From Limonium bicolor (taxonomy: Eukaryota; Streptophyta; Magnoliopsida; Caryophyllales; Plumbaginaceae), in assembly GCA_023374045.1 (NCBI GenBank), contig CM041776.1, positions 41,608,171 through 41,672,170 on the forward strand: DNA of 64,000 bases. Direction: 5' to 3'. Positions 44,101 to 54,400 of the stretch are shown one piece after another (within the stretch, counting starts at the first letter, position 1; each line of letters opens with the position of its first letter). The notes under the pieces are model-generated. The model had not been told where the DNA came from. It did not search any database and saw nothing but the letters and a program-made list of their open reading frames with translations. The translations under genes and the position numbers were made by a program.

Positions 44101-45038
44101 TCAATGATGAACTACTAACAAGGGCTAACGGGGGAAGTGAGGAGTCCGGTCTGTTCCGGCCACGCGTGTGAGTATGGGAGTCGATGTCATAACCGGTTCG
44201 ATTCTCTCTGTATGTTATGGTTAAGTTTCCAATTTGGTTTCTAACCTTCCCTTTAGCTTAACCAAGGCTATTTTACTGACTCACGTCGGGCCACAGGGGC
44301 ATACTATGTGTTATTTCGGTGTGCTTGGATCACTATATCCGAGGCACCTTGTGTTAAGTTAACCGTTCAATCTAACCGGACGGTAACGAGTTATGTAACG
44401 AGCTAAGTATGAGCATGGCAACATTCTCTAGGCTCTCAATGGGGACTAACTGTGTTGGTTCTCTTCCTAAAAGGAATTGTATGTGTGTGTGTGTTATGAT
44501 GTGTACAATACCCATGTTATGTTATATATGTATGAATTGTGTGTTTTAAAATAAATACCATGTCATCATGACAAATAGTTGCGCGCATTCCGGTAGTCGA
44601 TGGGCTGCGCGTTAACCATGCCAGCCAAGGGTTGCTGACCCCCTCGGGGGATCCATATTTCTTTTACTGCAGGATGAGGATCGAAGAAGCGGAGTGGCTC
44701 TAGATCCTAGGGTGTAGTTTACTTTTGGAGTACTTTTGGATGTTTGCCCGGGATGCGCCTGTGCTCCCGTGGCGTGTTATATACTTGATTATGACGGTTT
44801 ACAGTGACGGTATACAGTGAAGGATTATGTAAACACTCGGTATTTTGTTGATGTATATATATGGTTATTAGTTCTATGCTCGGGAGTCTGATCATCAGAC
44901 CGGTACACTTGTATTTATTCAGCCTTGTTAACCACGTGGGTGGTTGACGGCGTTGTAGCACCAATCGTTTAGTTACTGTTTAGTCGTTTATTTTCCGCTG
45001 CGATTCAAGTAATGTGTGTGCGTAGTAGGGGTGTTACA
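41187..45038 (+). repeat. 5' LTR of element E
   Basis: 3852 bp, TGAAATACCCC...GGGGTGTTACA. It contains GGGGGCCGGTTTTTAA (41714-41729), a CT-rich leader-like region (41830-42010), the GACCGAAC hairpin array (43345-43690), and the tail block also found at 3887 and 4892. Confidence 0.9.
43345..43690 (+). repeat. GACCGAACTTG inverted-repeat array, 5' LTR of E
   Basis: Five clusters of ACCGAACTTG/CAAGTTCGGT arms. The best is a perfect 24-bp palindrome whose half is CGACCGAACTTG (43369-43392). Repeated in the 3' LTR at 53570-53905, with the palindrome at 53586-53609. Confidence 0.75.
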
Positions 45039-45043
45039 AAAAG

Positions 45044-45055
45044 TGGTATCAGAGC
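45044..45055 (+). other. Primer binding site (tRNA-iMet), element E
   Basis: TGGTATCAGAGC, five bases after the LTR end. Confidence 0.85.
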
Positions 45056-45070
45056 GAAGTATCGCTCTGA
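45049..45070 (+). other. Hairpin overlapping the primer binding site of E
   Basis: TCAGAGCGA-AGTA-TCGCTCTGA is a perfect 9-bp stem with a 4-nt loop. It contains the last seven bases of the primer binding site, so it could compete with tRNA annealing. Confidence 0.65.
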
Positions 45071-45256
45071 TGACTAGAATACCGAGCTTAGGGATATACC
45101 GAGTTAGGAAACCTAACTACAGATACCTAAGTGAACAGATTTGGAAAGGTTGACCACTAACTAAGTGTGGAGATACCTTATTATCGGGAAGCGTTACAAT
45201 CGTTGGACCGATAAGTGTGCAAGCATAATGCTAATGAGATGTTCATATGAATTCAG

Positions 45257-45930
45257 ATGGCAGGTAGACCACGAGGTAGAGGCCGCGGGCGCGGTACTGG
45301 AGGTATGGGTGACCAGGGCGATGATACTACGGCACAGACCATGGCTGAGGCAGTTGCAGCCGCCGTAGCCCAGTTGGTACCCGATTGGTTGCTGCTATAC
45401 AGCAAGGGCAACAGCCCGGAGTTCAGCCACCACCACCACCGCCACGAGAGACCAATTGGGTCAAGGCGTTGGCTGATCTGAGGCCGCCCTCATTCAGTGG
45501 GGAGACCGATCCCCGTAAGCTCGAGGCGTACATCTCCGAAATGGAGACCGCCTTCGAAACCCTAGCACCACCTGAGCAGGTCAAGGTACGACTTGCTGCT
45601 TACTACTTGAAGGGCTCGGCACAAAACTGGTGGAAGCTTGTGCGAGAGGGCAGAGTTGCTGACCCGACTTTTCAGTGGAGGGAGTACACGGCTCTGCTGC
45701 GAGCCAAATACTACCCTATACATGTGCAAGAGGCCAAGCGCCTGGAGTTGGACAATCTGAGGCAAGGGGATAAGATGACGGTAGATGAGTACTACTCAGC
45801 CTTCATCGGACTTATCCACCTGCTACCGGATCTGGGTTACTCAGACCGGATTCTTGTGAACCGTTTCTACAACGGACTGAACTATCGCCTACGCTACGGC
45901 ATGGGGCCTACTGGATATACCACTTTGCAG
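45257..45930 (+). CDS. gag exon 1 of element E (one frameshift)
   Basis: Starts MAGRPRGRGRGRG, a basic RGR-rich N-terminus. A one-base slip near 45385 shifts into the frame with the gag domain (LRPPSFSGETDPRKLEAYIS, VRLAAYYLKGSAQNWWKLV, LLRAKYYPIHVQEAKRLEL, VNRFYNGLNYRLRYGM). The exon ends TTGCAG before GTAAAGG (donor 45931-45932). Unspliced, the frame would stop about 19 codons later, before the zinc knuckles. Forms the capsid part of Gag. Confidence 0.8.
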
Positions 45931-46025
45931 GTAAAGGAACTACAGTGTAATGTGAATAAGTGTGTACGATGTGTTAATGTGTTGTGAATTTATATGGCGG
46001 GGCATAACTGACACCCTAAATATAG
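45931..46025 (+). other. Predicted intron 1 in gag of E
   Basis: 95 bp, GTAAAGG...AATATAG, phase 0, AT-rich and with stops in all useful frames. The gag sense resumes after the acceptor (YHAAAIVEITVRLRDEE). Confidence 0.6.
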
Positions 46026-46283
46026 GAGTGCTATCATGCCGCTGCTATCGTGGAGATCACCGTCCGTCTGAGGGACGAGGAGAGTGCGCTCAAGCGCAAG
46101 GCTCAGAACGAGGGCCAAGGCACGCAAGGGCAGTGGGGAGGGAAGAAGAAGAAATCATACCCCCAGTCCCAGAAAGGACAGCAACAGGTGGCAAGGGCCA
46201 GACCCAGACCACCACTGCTGAGGAGCCTCTGCAGCTCACCTATGCGTATGCGGCCAAGCCCCTACGTTCTTACCCACCTAAGG
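46026..46283 (+). CDS. gag exon 2 of element E (one frameshift)
   Basis: Continues the Gag C-terminal helix (AAAIVEITVRLRDEESALKR), then a Lys/Gln-rich linker. A slip near 46185 moves to TTAEEPLQLTYAYAAKPL. The exon ends AAGG before GTAATT (donor 46284), leaving phase 1. Confidence 0.65.
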
Positions 46284-46363
46284 GTAATTGTCTAAATCTG
46301 TGTGATAAGTTAGAGTATATGTTGATAAGTTGTGGAACAAGTATTGATTGTGTATTGTGATAG
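46284..46363 (+). other. Predicted intron 2 in gag of E
   Basis: 80 bp, GTAATTG...GTGATAG, T-rich. Joining at phase 1 keeps the zinc-knuckle frame open. Confidence 0.55.
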
Positions 46364-46707
46364 CAGCTAGCACGGGCTCTGGACCGGAGCGCCACTATTA
46401 CTGCAAGTGGTGCAACGGAGACCACCCCGGCAAGGACTGCAAGGGTAACGATGTTCAGTGCCGATACTGTAAGAAGATGGGTCACCGCGATCATGAATGC
46501 TGGCAGAACCCAAACAGTAGGAACTACAGGCCCAAGGGGCAATGGAAGGGTAAGGCCACTACGACCACCGATGGCCAGAAGACGGCAAACCAGCCACCCC
46601 CAGATCAGAGGTACACGAGTCCCAGAAGGGGAAGGGGTCGGGGTCCAACAAGGCCACCCTGAATGTGGTGGACCGGTCTGAGGCGCCAGGGCCCTCTTCT
46701 AGACCAG
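46364..46707 (+). CDS. gag exon 3 of element E: two zinc knuckles
   Basis: Encodes CKWCNGDHPGKDC and CRYCKKMGHRDHEC, both CX2CX4HX4C nucleocapsid knuckles, then a basic Pro/Gly-rich tail. A one-base slip in a C-run near 46601-46605 separates the knuckle frame from the terminal ATLNVVDRSEAPGPSSRP frame. The exon ends CCAG before GTACCG (donor 46708-46709), phase 1. This donor fits both downstream acceptors (46835 and 47768). Confidence 0.7.
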
Positions 46708-46834
46708 GTACCGCCTAAACTGTTGAATGTAATAAGTGTCTGCATACCGCATTTCATGCATGTGTGTGAGTGAGTTTAAATAAACAACCATGTGAGTAAA
46801 TAAATAAAGTATAGTGTGAGATTTACCTAATTAG
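46708..46834 (+). other. Predicted intron between gag exon 3 and the AlkB exon
   Basis: 127 bp, AT-rich, GTACCG...CTAATTAG. The acceptor leaves AG at the start of the next exon, completing a Glu codon with the G from exon 3. Confidence 0.55.
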
Positions 46835-47592
46835 AGTACTCTAAACTTAAAGGAACTTTCAATATATGTTATCCAATCCCACCCACACCAAACCCTGAAG
46901 AAACCACCATCAACATCACCGACTTTCCATTGGAGCAATGTCAGGTTATCCAGCCAGGTATGATACTCTTAAATGGATACCTGACACCGGAAGCACAAAT
47001 CCATATCATCAGACGATGCGACGAACTTGGAGCAAAACCAGGAGGGTTCTACACACCCGAATACCCGAACGGAGCAAGGATGCAATTGAAGATGATGTGC
47101 ATGGGTAAGGACTGGAACCCTTACACCAAGTCATATCAAGAAGTGCGAGCTGAAGATGGAGCAACAGTACCAAGTATACCAGAGGAGTTCCATGCGGTCG
47201 TTAACCACGCCGTGGGAATTGCTCAACAAGTTGAAACGGATTCAATTCCAAATGTGAAAGCAGATCTATGCATTGTGAACTTCTACCAGAAAGGTGGACG
47301 GTTAGGTATACACCAAGACAAGGACGAGTCACCCGAGTCTCTGAGTAAGGGAGTACCCGTGGTGTCTTGGTCCATTGGTGATACCGCAGTGTTTGTGTAT
47401 GGCGAGCAGAAGCGTGCTGACCTCGCAAAGAAGTTACTGTTGAAATCGGGAGATGTATTAATCATGGGTGGGCAATCAAGGATGCTATACCATGGCATCA
47501 GAAAGATCAAACTGAATACCGCACCGTCGGCAGTGATCAATGCCACACACATGAAACCCGGACGTTTGAATTTGACCTTCAGACAGTTTTAA
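46835..47592 (+). CDS. AlkB/ALKBH1-like Fe(II)/2-oxoglutarate dioxygenase
   Basis: An uninterrupted frame of about 250 codons inside element E. From TTG at 46930 (residue 1) the motifs are: NGYLTPEAQ at the start; NFYQKGGRLGIHQDKDE with iron ligands His128 and Asp130 (47311-47319); VSWSIGDTAVF; GDVLIMGGQSRMLYHG with third ligand His188 (47491-47493); and RLNLTFRQF with 2-oxoglutarate-binding Arg212 and the second AlkB Arg218. Order and spacing are those of bacterial AlkB and eukaryotic ALKBH1, which oxidatively remove methyl groups from DNA or RNA bases. The upstream frame is open to the acceptor at 46835; no ATG opens the domain, so a spliced Gag fusion is likely. It is intact although flanking gag and pol have several slips. 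Confidence 0.9.
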
Positions 47593-47695
47593 GCCTTGTA
47601 TAATTATGTGATACCAGTGTGTATTAAGGATGTTGTAAGTGTGAATCATGGCGACAGTATAAGCCAATGAATGTTGTAAAAAGAGTGCGTTAATG

Positions 47696-47701
47696 AATAA
47701 A
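47696..47701 (+). terminator. Possible poly(A) signal after the AlkB exon
   Basis: AATAAA 104 bp after the AlkB stop, with TTGTAA-type elements nearby (47632 and 47674). It could end a Gag-AlkB mRNA before the pol exon. Confidence 0.4.
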
Positions 47702-47767
47702 GTGGAGTTGTTTGAAGCATATAAATCGTGTTGTTACCCAATACTTATTAGTTTGCCAATGAATTAG

Positions 47768-48540
47768 GCTGTGCACTCGGAACGGGAGGTATACTGAGTG
47801 TCTGCAATAAGGCAGAAGCCGGCAAGAGCGGCACAATCCTCACCGGTACCTTTCCAGTGAATGGCGTGGATGCATCGATCTTGTTCGACTCTGGAGCCTC
47901 ACACACATTCATTTCGCTATCATTTGCGAAGAGGCTGGGGTTAGACGGTGAAGAGATGCCAGACTTCGTGGTCACTCTCCCGTCGAAAGAGCGGATCAGA
48001 TGTACCCGCTACTACCGAGATGCTATTGTTCGAATCAGGGGTGAAGAGTTTCCGATCGACTTGATAGAGTTCGACGGACTAGGCTTTGATGTGATTGTCG
48101 GGATGAACTGGTTGGAGCGGTACAAGGGCAGAATCCTGTGTGCCGAGCATCGACTGCTTCTTCGGAGTCCATCTGGGGTTACCATATCTTACCGCCAGAG
48201 GCCCAGGGAGCCTTCGACTCAGATCATCACCGCCATGGCTATGTATCACGAGTTACGACGAGGGAGTGATGTATACCTCTGCTATGTCCAGGACATAGAG
48301 AGAGACCCTGAGTTTAGCCCAGATGTGCCGGTAGTGTCGGAGTTTCCTGATGTATTTCCTAAGGAACTGCCGGGCATGCCGCCAGCACGAGAGGTTGAGT
48401 TTGAGATTGATCTAGTTCCGGGCACCGGACCCATTGTGAAGCACCTTATGTATGGGCTCCAGCAGAGAGACAGAGCTCAGGAGCAGCTGAGAGACCTACT
48501 CGGACAAGGGCTTTATCCGCCCTAGTGTTTCACATGGGGA
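47768..48540 (+). CDS. Protease and start of RT of element E
   Basis: Acceptor GAATTAG (47761-47767). The phase-1 join gives an open frame through the aspartic protease ([13 protein letters not shown], 47878-47916; [13 protein letters not shown]), a linker, and the RT N-terminus ([27 protein letters not shown]). The first stop is TAG at 48523-48525, at a position where related elements continue. Confidence 0.8.
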
Positions 48541-49250
48541 GCGCCGGTCCTCTTCGTGAAGAAGAAGGACGGTAGCCTCCTCCTGTGTATTGATTATCGG
48601 GGAGCTGAATGCTGGTTACGGTGAAAGTAACCGTTACCCTTACCACGCATCGACGATCTATTGATCAGATGAGGGGAGCATCAGTATTCTCCAGATAGAC
48701 CTACGTTCCGGATACACCAGATTGCCATCCGTGACAGTGATATCGAAAAGACAGCTTTCAGAACTAGGTATGGGCATTATGAGTTCACAGTCATGCGTGT
48801 TTGGCTTGTCAAATGCACCAGCAAAGTTCATGGACTTAATGAACCGTTTGTTCCAAGATCAGTTGGACAAATCAGTGGTAGTCTTCATCGATGACATACT
48901 TGTGTATTCGAAATCGAGAGGTGAGCATGAAGCCCCTGAGAGATGTATTGCAAACATTGAGAAAGAATCAACTGTATGCTAAATTTTCTAAGTGTGAATT
49001 TTGGTTGAACCAAGTATCTTTCCTTGGACATGTGATTTCTGAGGCCGGGATCGCTGTTGATCCGGCAAAGATAGATGCAGTGCGCACCTGGCCTAGGCCG
49101 AGACAGTTACCGACATCAGGAGCTTCCTCGGTCTGGCAGGTTACTATAGGAGATTTGTGAAGAACTTCTATAGTGTCTCGAAGCCGATGACTTCCTTGAT
49201 GAAAAGGATGCACCATTCGAGTGGACAGTCGACTGTGAGAGTTCTTTCGT
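48541..49250 (+). pseudogene. Reverse transcriptase of element E, frameshifted
   Basis: [13 protein letters not shown], a CIDYR block, [18 protein letters not shown] and catalytic [10 protein letters not shown] (FIDD at 48883-48894), then [17 protein letters not shown]. Spread over three frames with about five slips. Confidence 0.85.
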
Positions 49251-49806
49251 GAGTCTCAAGGATGCTCTGACATCTGCACCGATTTGACATTACCAGACGG
49301 TCCAGATGGTTTTGAGGTCTATTGGACGCATCAGGCAGGGGTATGGGTTGTGTATTGATGCAGCACGGGAAGGTCGTAGTTACGCCTCCCGACAGATGAA
49401 GAAGCATGAGGAAACTACCCTACCCACGACTTAGAATTGGGGGCCATTGTCTTCGCACTGAAGATATGGCGAATCACTTATATGGGGTAAGTGTGACGAT
49501 TTATTCTGACCACAAGAGTTTAAAGTACTTGTTCACTCAGAAGGAGTTGACATGAGGCAAAGAAGGTGGGTTGAATTTCTGAATGATTATGACATCAATT
49601 TACAGTACAAGGAGGGTAAGGAAAATGTGGTAGCTGACGCATTGAGTCGCCGAGCACACTCTCTCCATTCGCTAGGTCTTCATACTGGCTTGGTTGAAGA
49701 GGTGCGGAGTGCTCAGATGACGGATCAGTACATGATGGAGATTAGGCAGAAGCTTATTGATGGCACATTCGAGGGTCAGAAGTACGACTTCAGACTCCAC
49801 GATTGA
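49251..49806 (+). pseudogene. RNase H region of element E, frameshifted
   Basis: LKDALTSAPI, HDLELGAIVFALKIW and, in a longer open stretch (49552-49806), RRWVEFLNDYDINLQYKEGK followed by NVVADALSRR, the standard end of a Gypsy RNase H domain. Confidence 0.8.
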
Positions 49807-50640
49807 TGATGACTGATTAGGCTTAATGGCCGGTTGTGTATACCCAGGAGTAGCGCTGAGTTGAAGGAGCGCATATTGAGTGAATCCCATTGTTCTACTA
49901 CTTCGATTCACCCCGGAGCTTCAAGATGTATAAAGGTATGAAAAGATATTTCTGGTGGGCTGGAATGAAAAAGGATGTGAATGACTATGTGTTGAGGTGT
50001 CTCACTTGTCAGAAGGTCAAGTTTGAGCACCGACGGCCTGGTGGTATGGTGCAGCCAATACCAGTGCCGGAATGGAAGTTCCATGACAATCTATGGACTT
50101 CGTAGTAGGGCTTCCACCTGCAAGGGGAGGTCTGAATATGATTTGGGTTGTTGTTGACCGACTGACAAGGTGGCCCGATTCATTCCGATGGGACACCTGG
50201 AAAGTGGCAAGATTGCAGAATTTTCGATAAAGAAATTGTAAGACATCATGGTGTACCAAAGACGATTGTATCTGACAGAGATACCAGATTCCTATCCAGA
50301 TATTGGAAGTCTACACGAGAGGCACTAGGTACTGAACTGAAATTGAGTACAGCATTTCACCCACAGACCGATGGTCAGAGTGAGCGCACTATTCAGACAT
50401 TGAGGATATGCTACGTGCATGTGCACTTGACTTTCAGACCAGCTGGATTGATAAGTTACATCTGATCGAGTTCAGTTACAACAACAGTTATCATGCATCG
50501 ATCAAGATGTCTCCCTTCCAGGCATTGTACGGTAGACCATGCCGCACGCCATTATGCTAGGATGAGTCGAGTGAGACGGTCATTATGGACCAGAGTATAT
50601 TGAGCAAGTTTAGGCAGAAGTTCACCAGATCAGGGCTAAT
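49807..50640 (+). pseudogene. Integrase of element E, frameshifted
   Basis: The zinc-binding domain ends in CLTCQKVKFEHRRPGG (49890-50105). The core has a [10 protein letters not shown] segment (first Asp, near 50150), [13 protein letters not shown] (second Asp, near 50275) and [15 protein letters not shown] (Glu, near 50383), so the DDE triad is present. [10 protein letters not shown] follows near 50527. Several slips. Confidence 0.85.
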
Positions 50641-51092
50641 ATGAAAGCAGCTCAGGATAGACAGAATCGTACGCAGATGTGCGCCGACGTGACCTGGAGT
50701 TCGCCGCGGGCGATTAGTATTTTGAGAGTATCTCCCATGAGGGAGTGTTTCGGTTTTGGCCAGAAGGGCAAGTTGAGCCCAAAATATGTGGGCCTTATGT
50801 TGGACGGAGCGGATCGGCCCGGTAGCTTATAGACTTGACTTACCCGCCGAGCTGGGCAGGTACATGATGTATTTCATGTGTCCCAGTTGAAGAAGTATAT
50901 GTCTCATCCGTCTCATGTGCTTCAGCCTGAAAGGCTAACTTTAGAGCCGACCATGCGATCAGTGGAGACTCCGGTACGGATTCTGGACACTAAGACTCGA
51001 GACACTCGCCATAAGTCTGTGAGACTGGTGAAGGTTCTGGTCTAACCAGGACGTTGAGGAGGCCACTTGGGAGCTGGAAATAAGATGAGGCG
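50641..51092 (+). pseudogene. Integrase C-terminus and chromodomain-like end of element E
   Basis: FHVSQLKKYM, PERLTLEPTMRSVE and, after a slip, NQDVEEATWELE: the DNA-binding and chromodomain-like end typical of plant chromoviruses. Confidence 0.7.
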
Positions 51093-51133
51093 AAGTACCC
51101 GTCGTTGTTTACTTCTTAGTGTTTGTATGTATA

Positions 51134-51170
51134 GGGTACGGGGCGTACCCCTATTTAAGGGGGGTAGAGC
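51134..51170 (+). other. Upstream polypurine-tract-like site with hairpin, element E
   Basis: GGGTACG-GGG-CGTACCC hairpin (51134-51150), then TTAAGGGGGGTAGAGC (51155-51170), about 240 bp before the true tract. Element G has the same pair at 55606-55623 and 55629-55644 with a different stem (GATTACG/CGTAATC). Confidence 0.55.
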
Positions 51171-51369
51171 CGTTTCGGTTTATGGTTGTGTGCGACATGT
51201 ATATGTATACTTGTCTATGTTATGTTACAGACCGCTGAGTCTGAACGATGTGTGATGTTTTGTTGTTTGGACCATGTGTCCGATATGATGTAAGATGTTG
51301 TTAATGTGAAATAGAAGTGTTGTTGATATGTGTTCTCATGTTCTAATGTTTAGGTTATGTGAAAGTATG

Positions 51370-51404
51370 AACTTTGGGGACAAAGTTATTTTAGGGGGGT
51401 AGAT
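51370..51404 (+). other. Pre-tract hairpin and polypurine tract of element E
   Basis: AACTTTG-GGGA-CAAAGTT (51370-51387), then TTTTAGGGGGGTAGAT directly before LTR start TGAAATACCCC at 51405. Confidence 0.8.
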
Positions 51405-54400
51405 TGAAATACCCCAAACTAGTTATGTTGTTTATACACCTAAATAGGGTGTAATAAGACTAAAAAGAGTCTTAGAAACCTTAGTAAACAAATTTAAACT
51501 AAAGAAAACACAAAATGTGCTTTAAAGTCAATAAGAGCCAAAATGTGCTCTAAGCTTGGGATAAACTTGGTTAAGACCTAGTGAACTTACCAAGACCTCA
51601 TCCATATACTAATTAACTATTAAAACCAATTACCAAAGAAAACCAAGCTCGAAAACAAGTTAAAACGCAAAATGTGCTTTAAGAAGCCTTAAAGCACATT
51701 TTTGAAAAATTGTCTTGTAAATGAGTTTTGAATGGCTAAATGTCCATCATTACTCTTAAATATATATGTGTACTATATAGTATCACATTTGGGTGGCTAT
51801 ATTAATGGGTTATCAAAAATTTCACTTCTAAGTGCCTTGTTTAGGTGAATAGTGATTTTATAAGCTAGTTTATAACATATGTTGTATTAAGAAATTAAAT
51901 TGACAAACAAAGACTAAAATACCCTCATACTAATAAAGGGGGGCCGGTTTTTAAGTGTGGTGACTCACCACTCTCTAGTTGATATAATAAGTAAGTAAAA
52001 AAACTAATTAAACTTACTTTTTACTTTATAAGCATAAAATATCTCTTAAAAGCAAATTCTATCTCATTCTCTCATTTCCTCCCTTGTTCACACGGCTCCA
52101 CACCTCGCTCTTCTTCCTTCTCTTCCACGCTAATACCACACCACCTCCATTAAACCTCTTCTTTGATCTCTTGTAAAATCTTGCCCACTTGTTCAAATCA
52201 AAACAAACACCACCAATCTCTTCCTCTCATCAAGCTTCATTCCTATCTTCTCAAAACTCCAAGAGCCCCATTTCGGTGCCAAGGTGTTCCACCATTGAAG
52301 GAGCTTGAGCTTGTATTTTGACATATTGTTGATCTCCCTTGCTTCTAGGTAAGGAATCTCAAAGAAAAATCATGTTTCCTCCATGTTTTTACTTGACCGA
52401 AAATACACATTGATATAGCTCTTTGTGTGACCTTGTTCTAGCTTCATTCCAACTCTTCATGGACTAGGTGGAGTCCTCTCTTGTTATATTCAAACTCTCT
52501 TCAAAGATCAAGGTAAAACAACTACATTAATGTTTTTGAAACAATGAAAAATTAGGGTTTACAATGAGATGAAGCTTATAGCTTGAATACTCATTATAAG
52601 TTTGTATATTGTTTAGAACTTGACAAGGAATCAAATACCCTACCGGTCTTGTAGTGAAACAAGAAAGGAATTGTTAGGGAAAAGAGGTAAATCTACTAAC
52701 CTAATGTGTTTAATGCCTTAGGAGAAATGAGCTTATAAATGCTTATTAAAACTACCTAAAGAGCAAATGGGAATGAACCTAGTAAATGTTCTCAAGGGAC
52801 TAGTAAAATAACATATGTCTTGTGTATGTAATCGCAGGTTAAAGGCATATATATTGTGGAAATTCAGTGTTTATGATTTAAGCACTTTAAGGGCCTAAGA
52901 GCCATGCATTTTAAGGGCCTAAGTGCCATACAATTTAAATTATGCACTATATTGTGATGTAGTGCTTTATGAGTGAAGTTTGTGTATAATAAAGGTTGAT
53001 GGATTGTTAGATTCTTGGTTATTTGTTGATGAAAACAATGTGCTAAGGTGTAACAAAATACTAGGAGAACTTATGTCGAAATTTAGGAAATGTATAAGGA
53101 GTTCATGGTGTTTTAAAGGAATTGTGAGGAACTAGGAAGTGCTCTAGAGTGTAACAAGGACTTAGGCATGATCTTGAGTTTTAGCAAGTACCAAAGCCAC
53201 CTTGGGACTTAGGTAATACTTAGGCAAACTTTGTAATAAGGAGAAAGTGTAAACTTGGAAAAGAATTGTCAAGATGGATATAAGGAGTTAGTTGTGAGAG
53301 ATGATGCTTGGGAGATGATGTTAAAATAAGGAGAAAGCATTTTGGGATAGTAGTCATAGGTATGAAACACCACTTGAAAACTAGGAGAAAAATTGTAAGT
53401 GTTAGGAATTTTGTGAAGAAATGGTAAAGGCTTAAGGAATTAGATAATGAGTTTTATGAGTGTTTAAGGATGTCTTAAAGTGTGTTTAAAGTGCCCAAAT
53501 GAGGTTAGGGAGTACTAGGTTATATGGGGTGAAGTTTGGAGTTGAATGTAAAAGAAAAATAAAGGTCTGGGGCAGACCGGACTTGCGACCGAACTTGCAA
53601 GTTCGGTCGAGCCCAGTTTACCCTGCGAGAATTGGCTTCTGGAATGGACCGATTGGGGACCGGACTTGCAGGTCGGTCGGGCTTGTATTTTGGGTATGGA
53701 TTGAGCTACTGGAAACGACCGAACATAGGACGGACTTGGCAAGTTCGGTCGGGCTAAATTTTCAAAGGAAGAAACTCTCGGGAAAAGGCCGAACATGCGA
53801 CCGGACTTACAAGGTCGGTCGGAGTAGAAAATTTTGACGGAAATGTGTTCTGGAATCGACGAACTTGGGTAAGTTCGGTCGGCAAGGTCGGTCGGACCTA
53901 AATTTGTAAAAAAAAAAAAAACAGAAAGGAATGACTTATATAGTTAACCCTAGGGTGTATAATGAAGATAACCTAGGGTAGAATAGACACTAAAACATGT
54001 CATACAATCATGTTCATACTTAGTAAGTTTGAAGTTAAATAAATAATTAACCGACGTTACTAATGTGTTTAGGATTCTCGCAAGGTGGAAATCAGTCGAG
54101 GCAAGGACCAAGGTATGGTTTTCTTGCAGTCTGTTGCCTACCGGTTTACACCGGCTTGTGTGTTGTTTGTTTTTCTGTGTGTTTATGACTTGTAAGATTA
54201 AACCATGTAAAGAGTTTACCGTTGTTAAATATTATTTGTTGTTAAGTATGACTCTCCTTCCCTTGTGTGTGCTAACAAGACTTGACCTATTATTGTGGAT
54301 TGTTTTGTTGAGTTCGATGATGAACTACTAACAAGGGCTAACGGGGAAGTGAGGAGTCCGGTCTGTTCCGGCCACGCGTGTGAGTATGGGAGTCGATGTC

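Noticed and set aside
46930..47592. AlkB frame as a solitary host gene that E happened to land beside
   Set aside because: It lies inside E between gag and protease in the same orientation, with phase-matched splice sites on the gag side; a host gene would not sit within one element interior without its own promoter or flanking duplication.
46835..47592. AlkB domain as evidence of an integrated plant RNA virus
   Set aside because: No viral replicase, movement or coat sequences nearby; the surroundings are gag and pol of a chromovirus.
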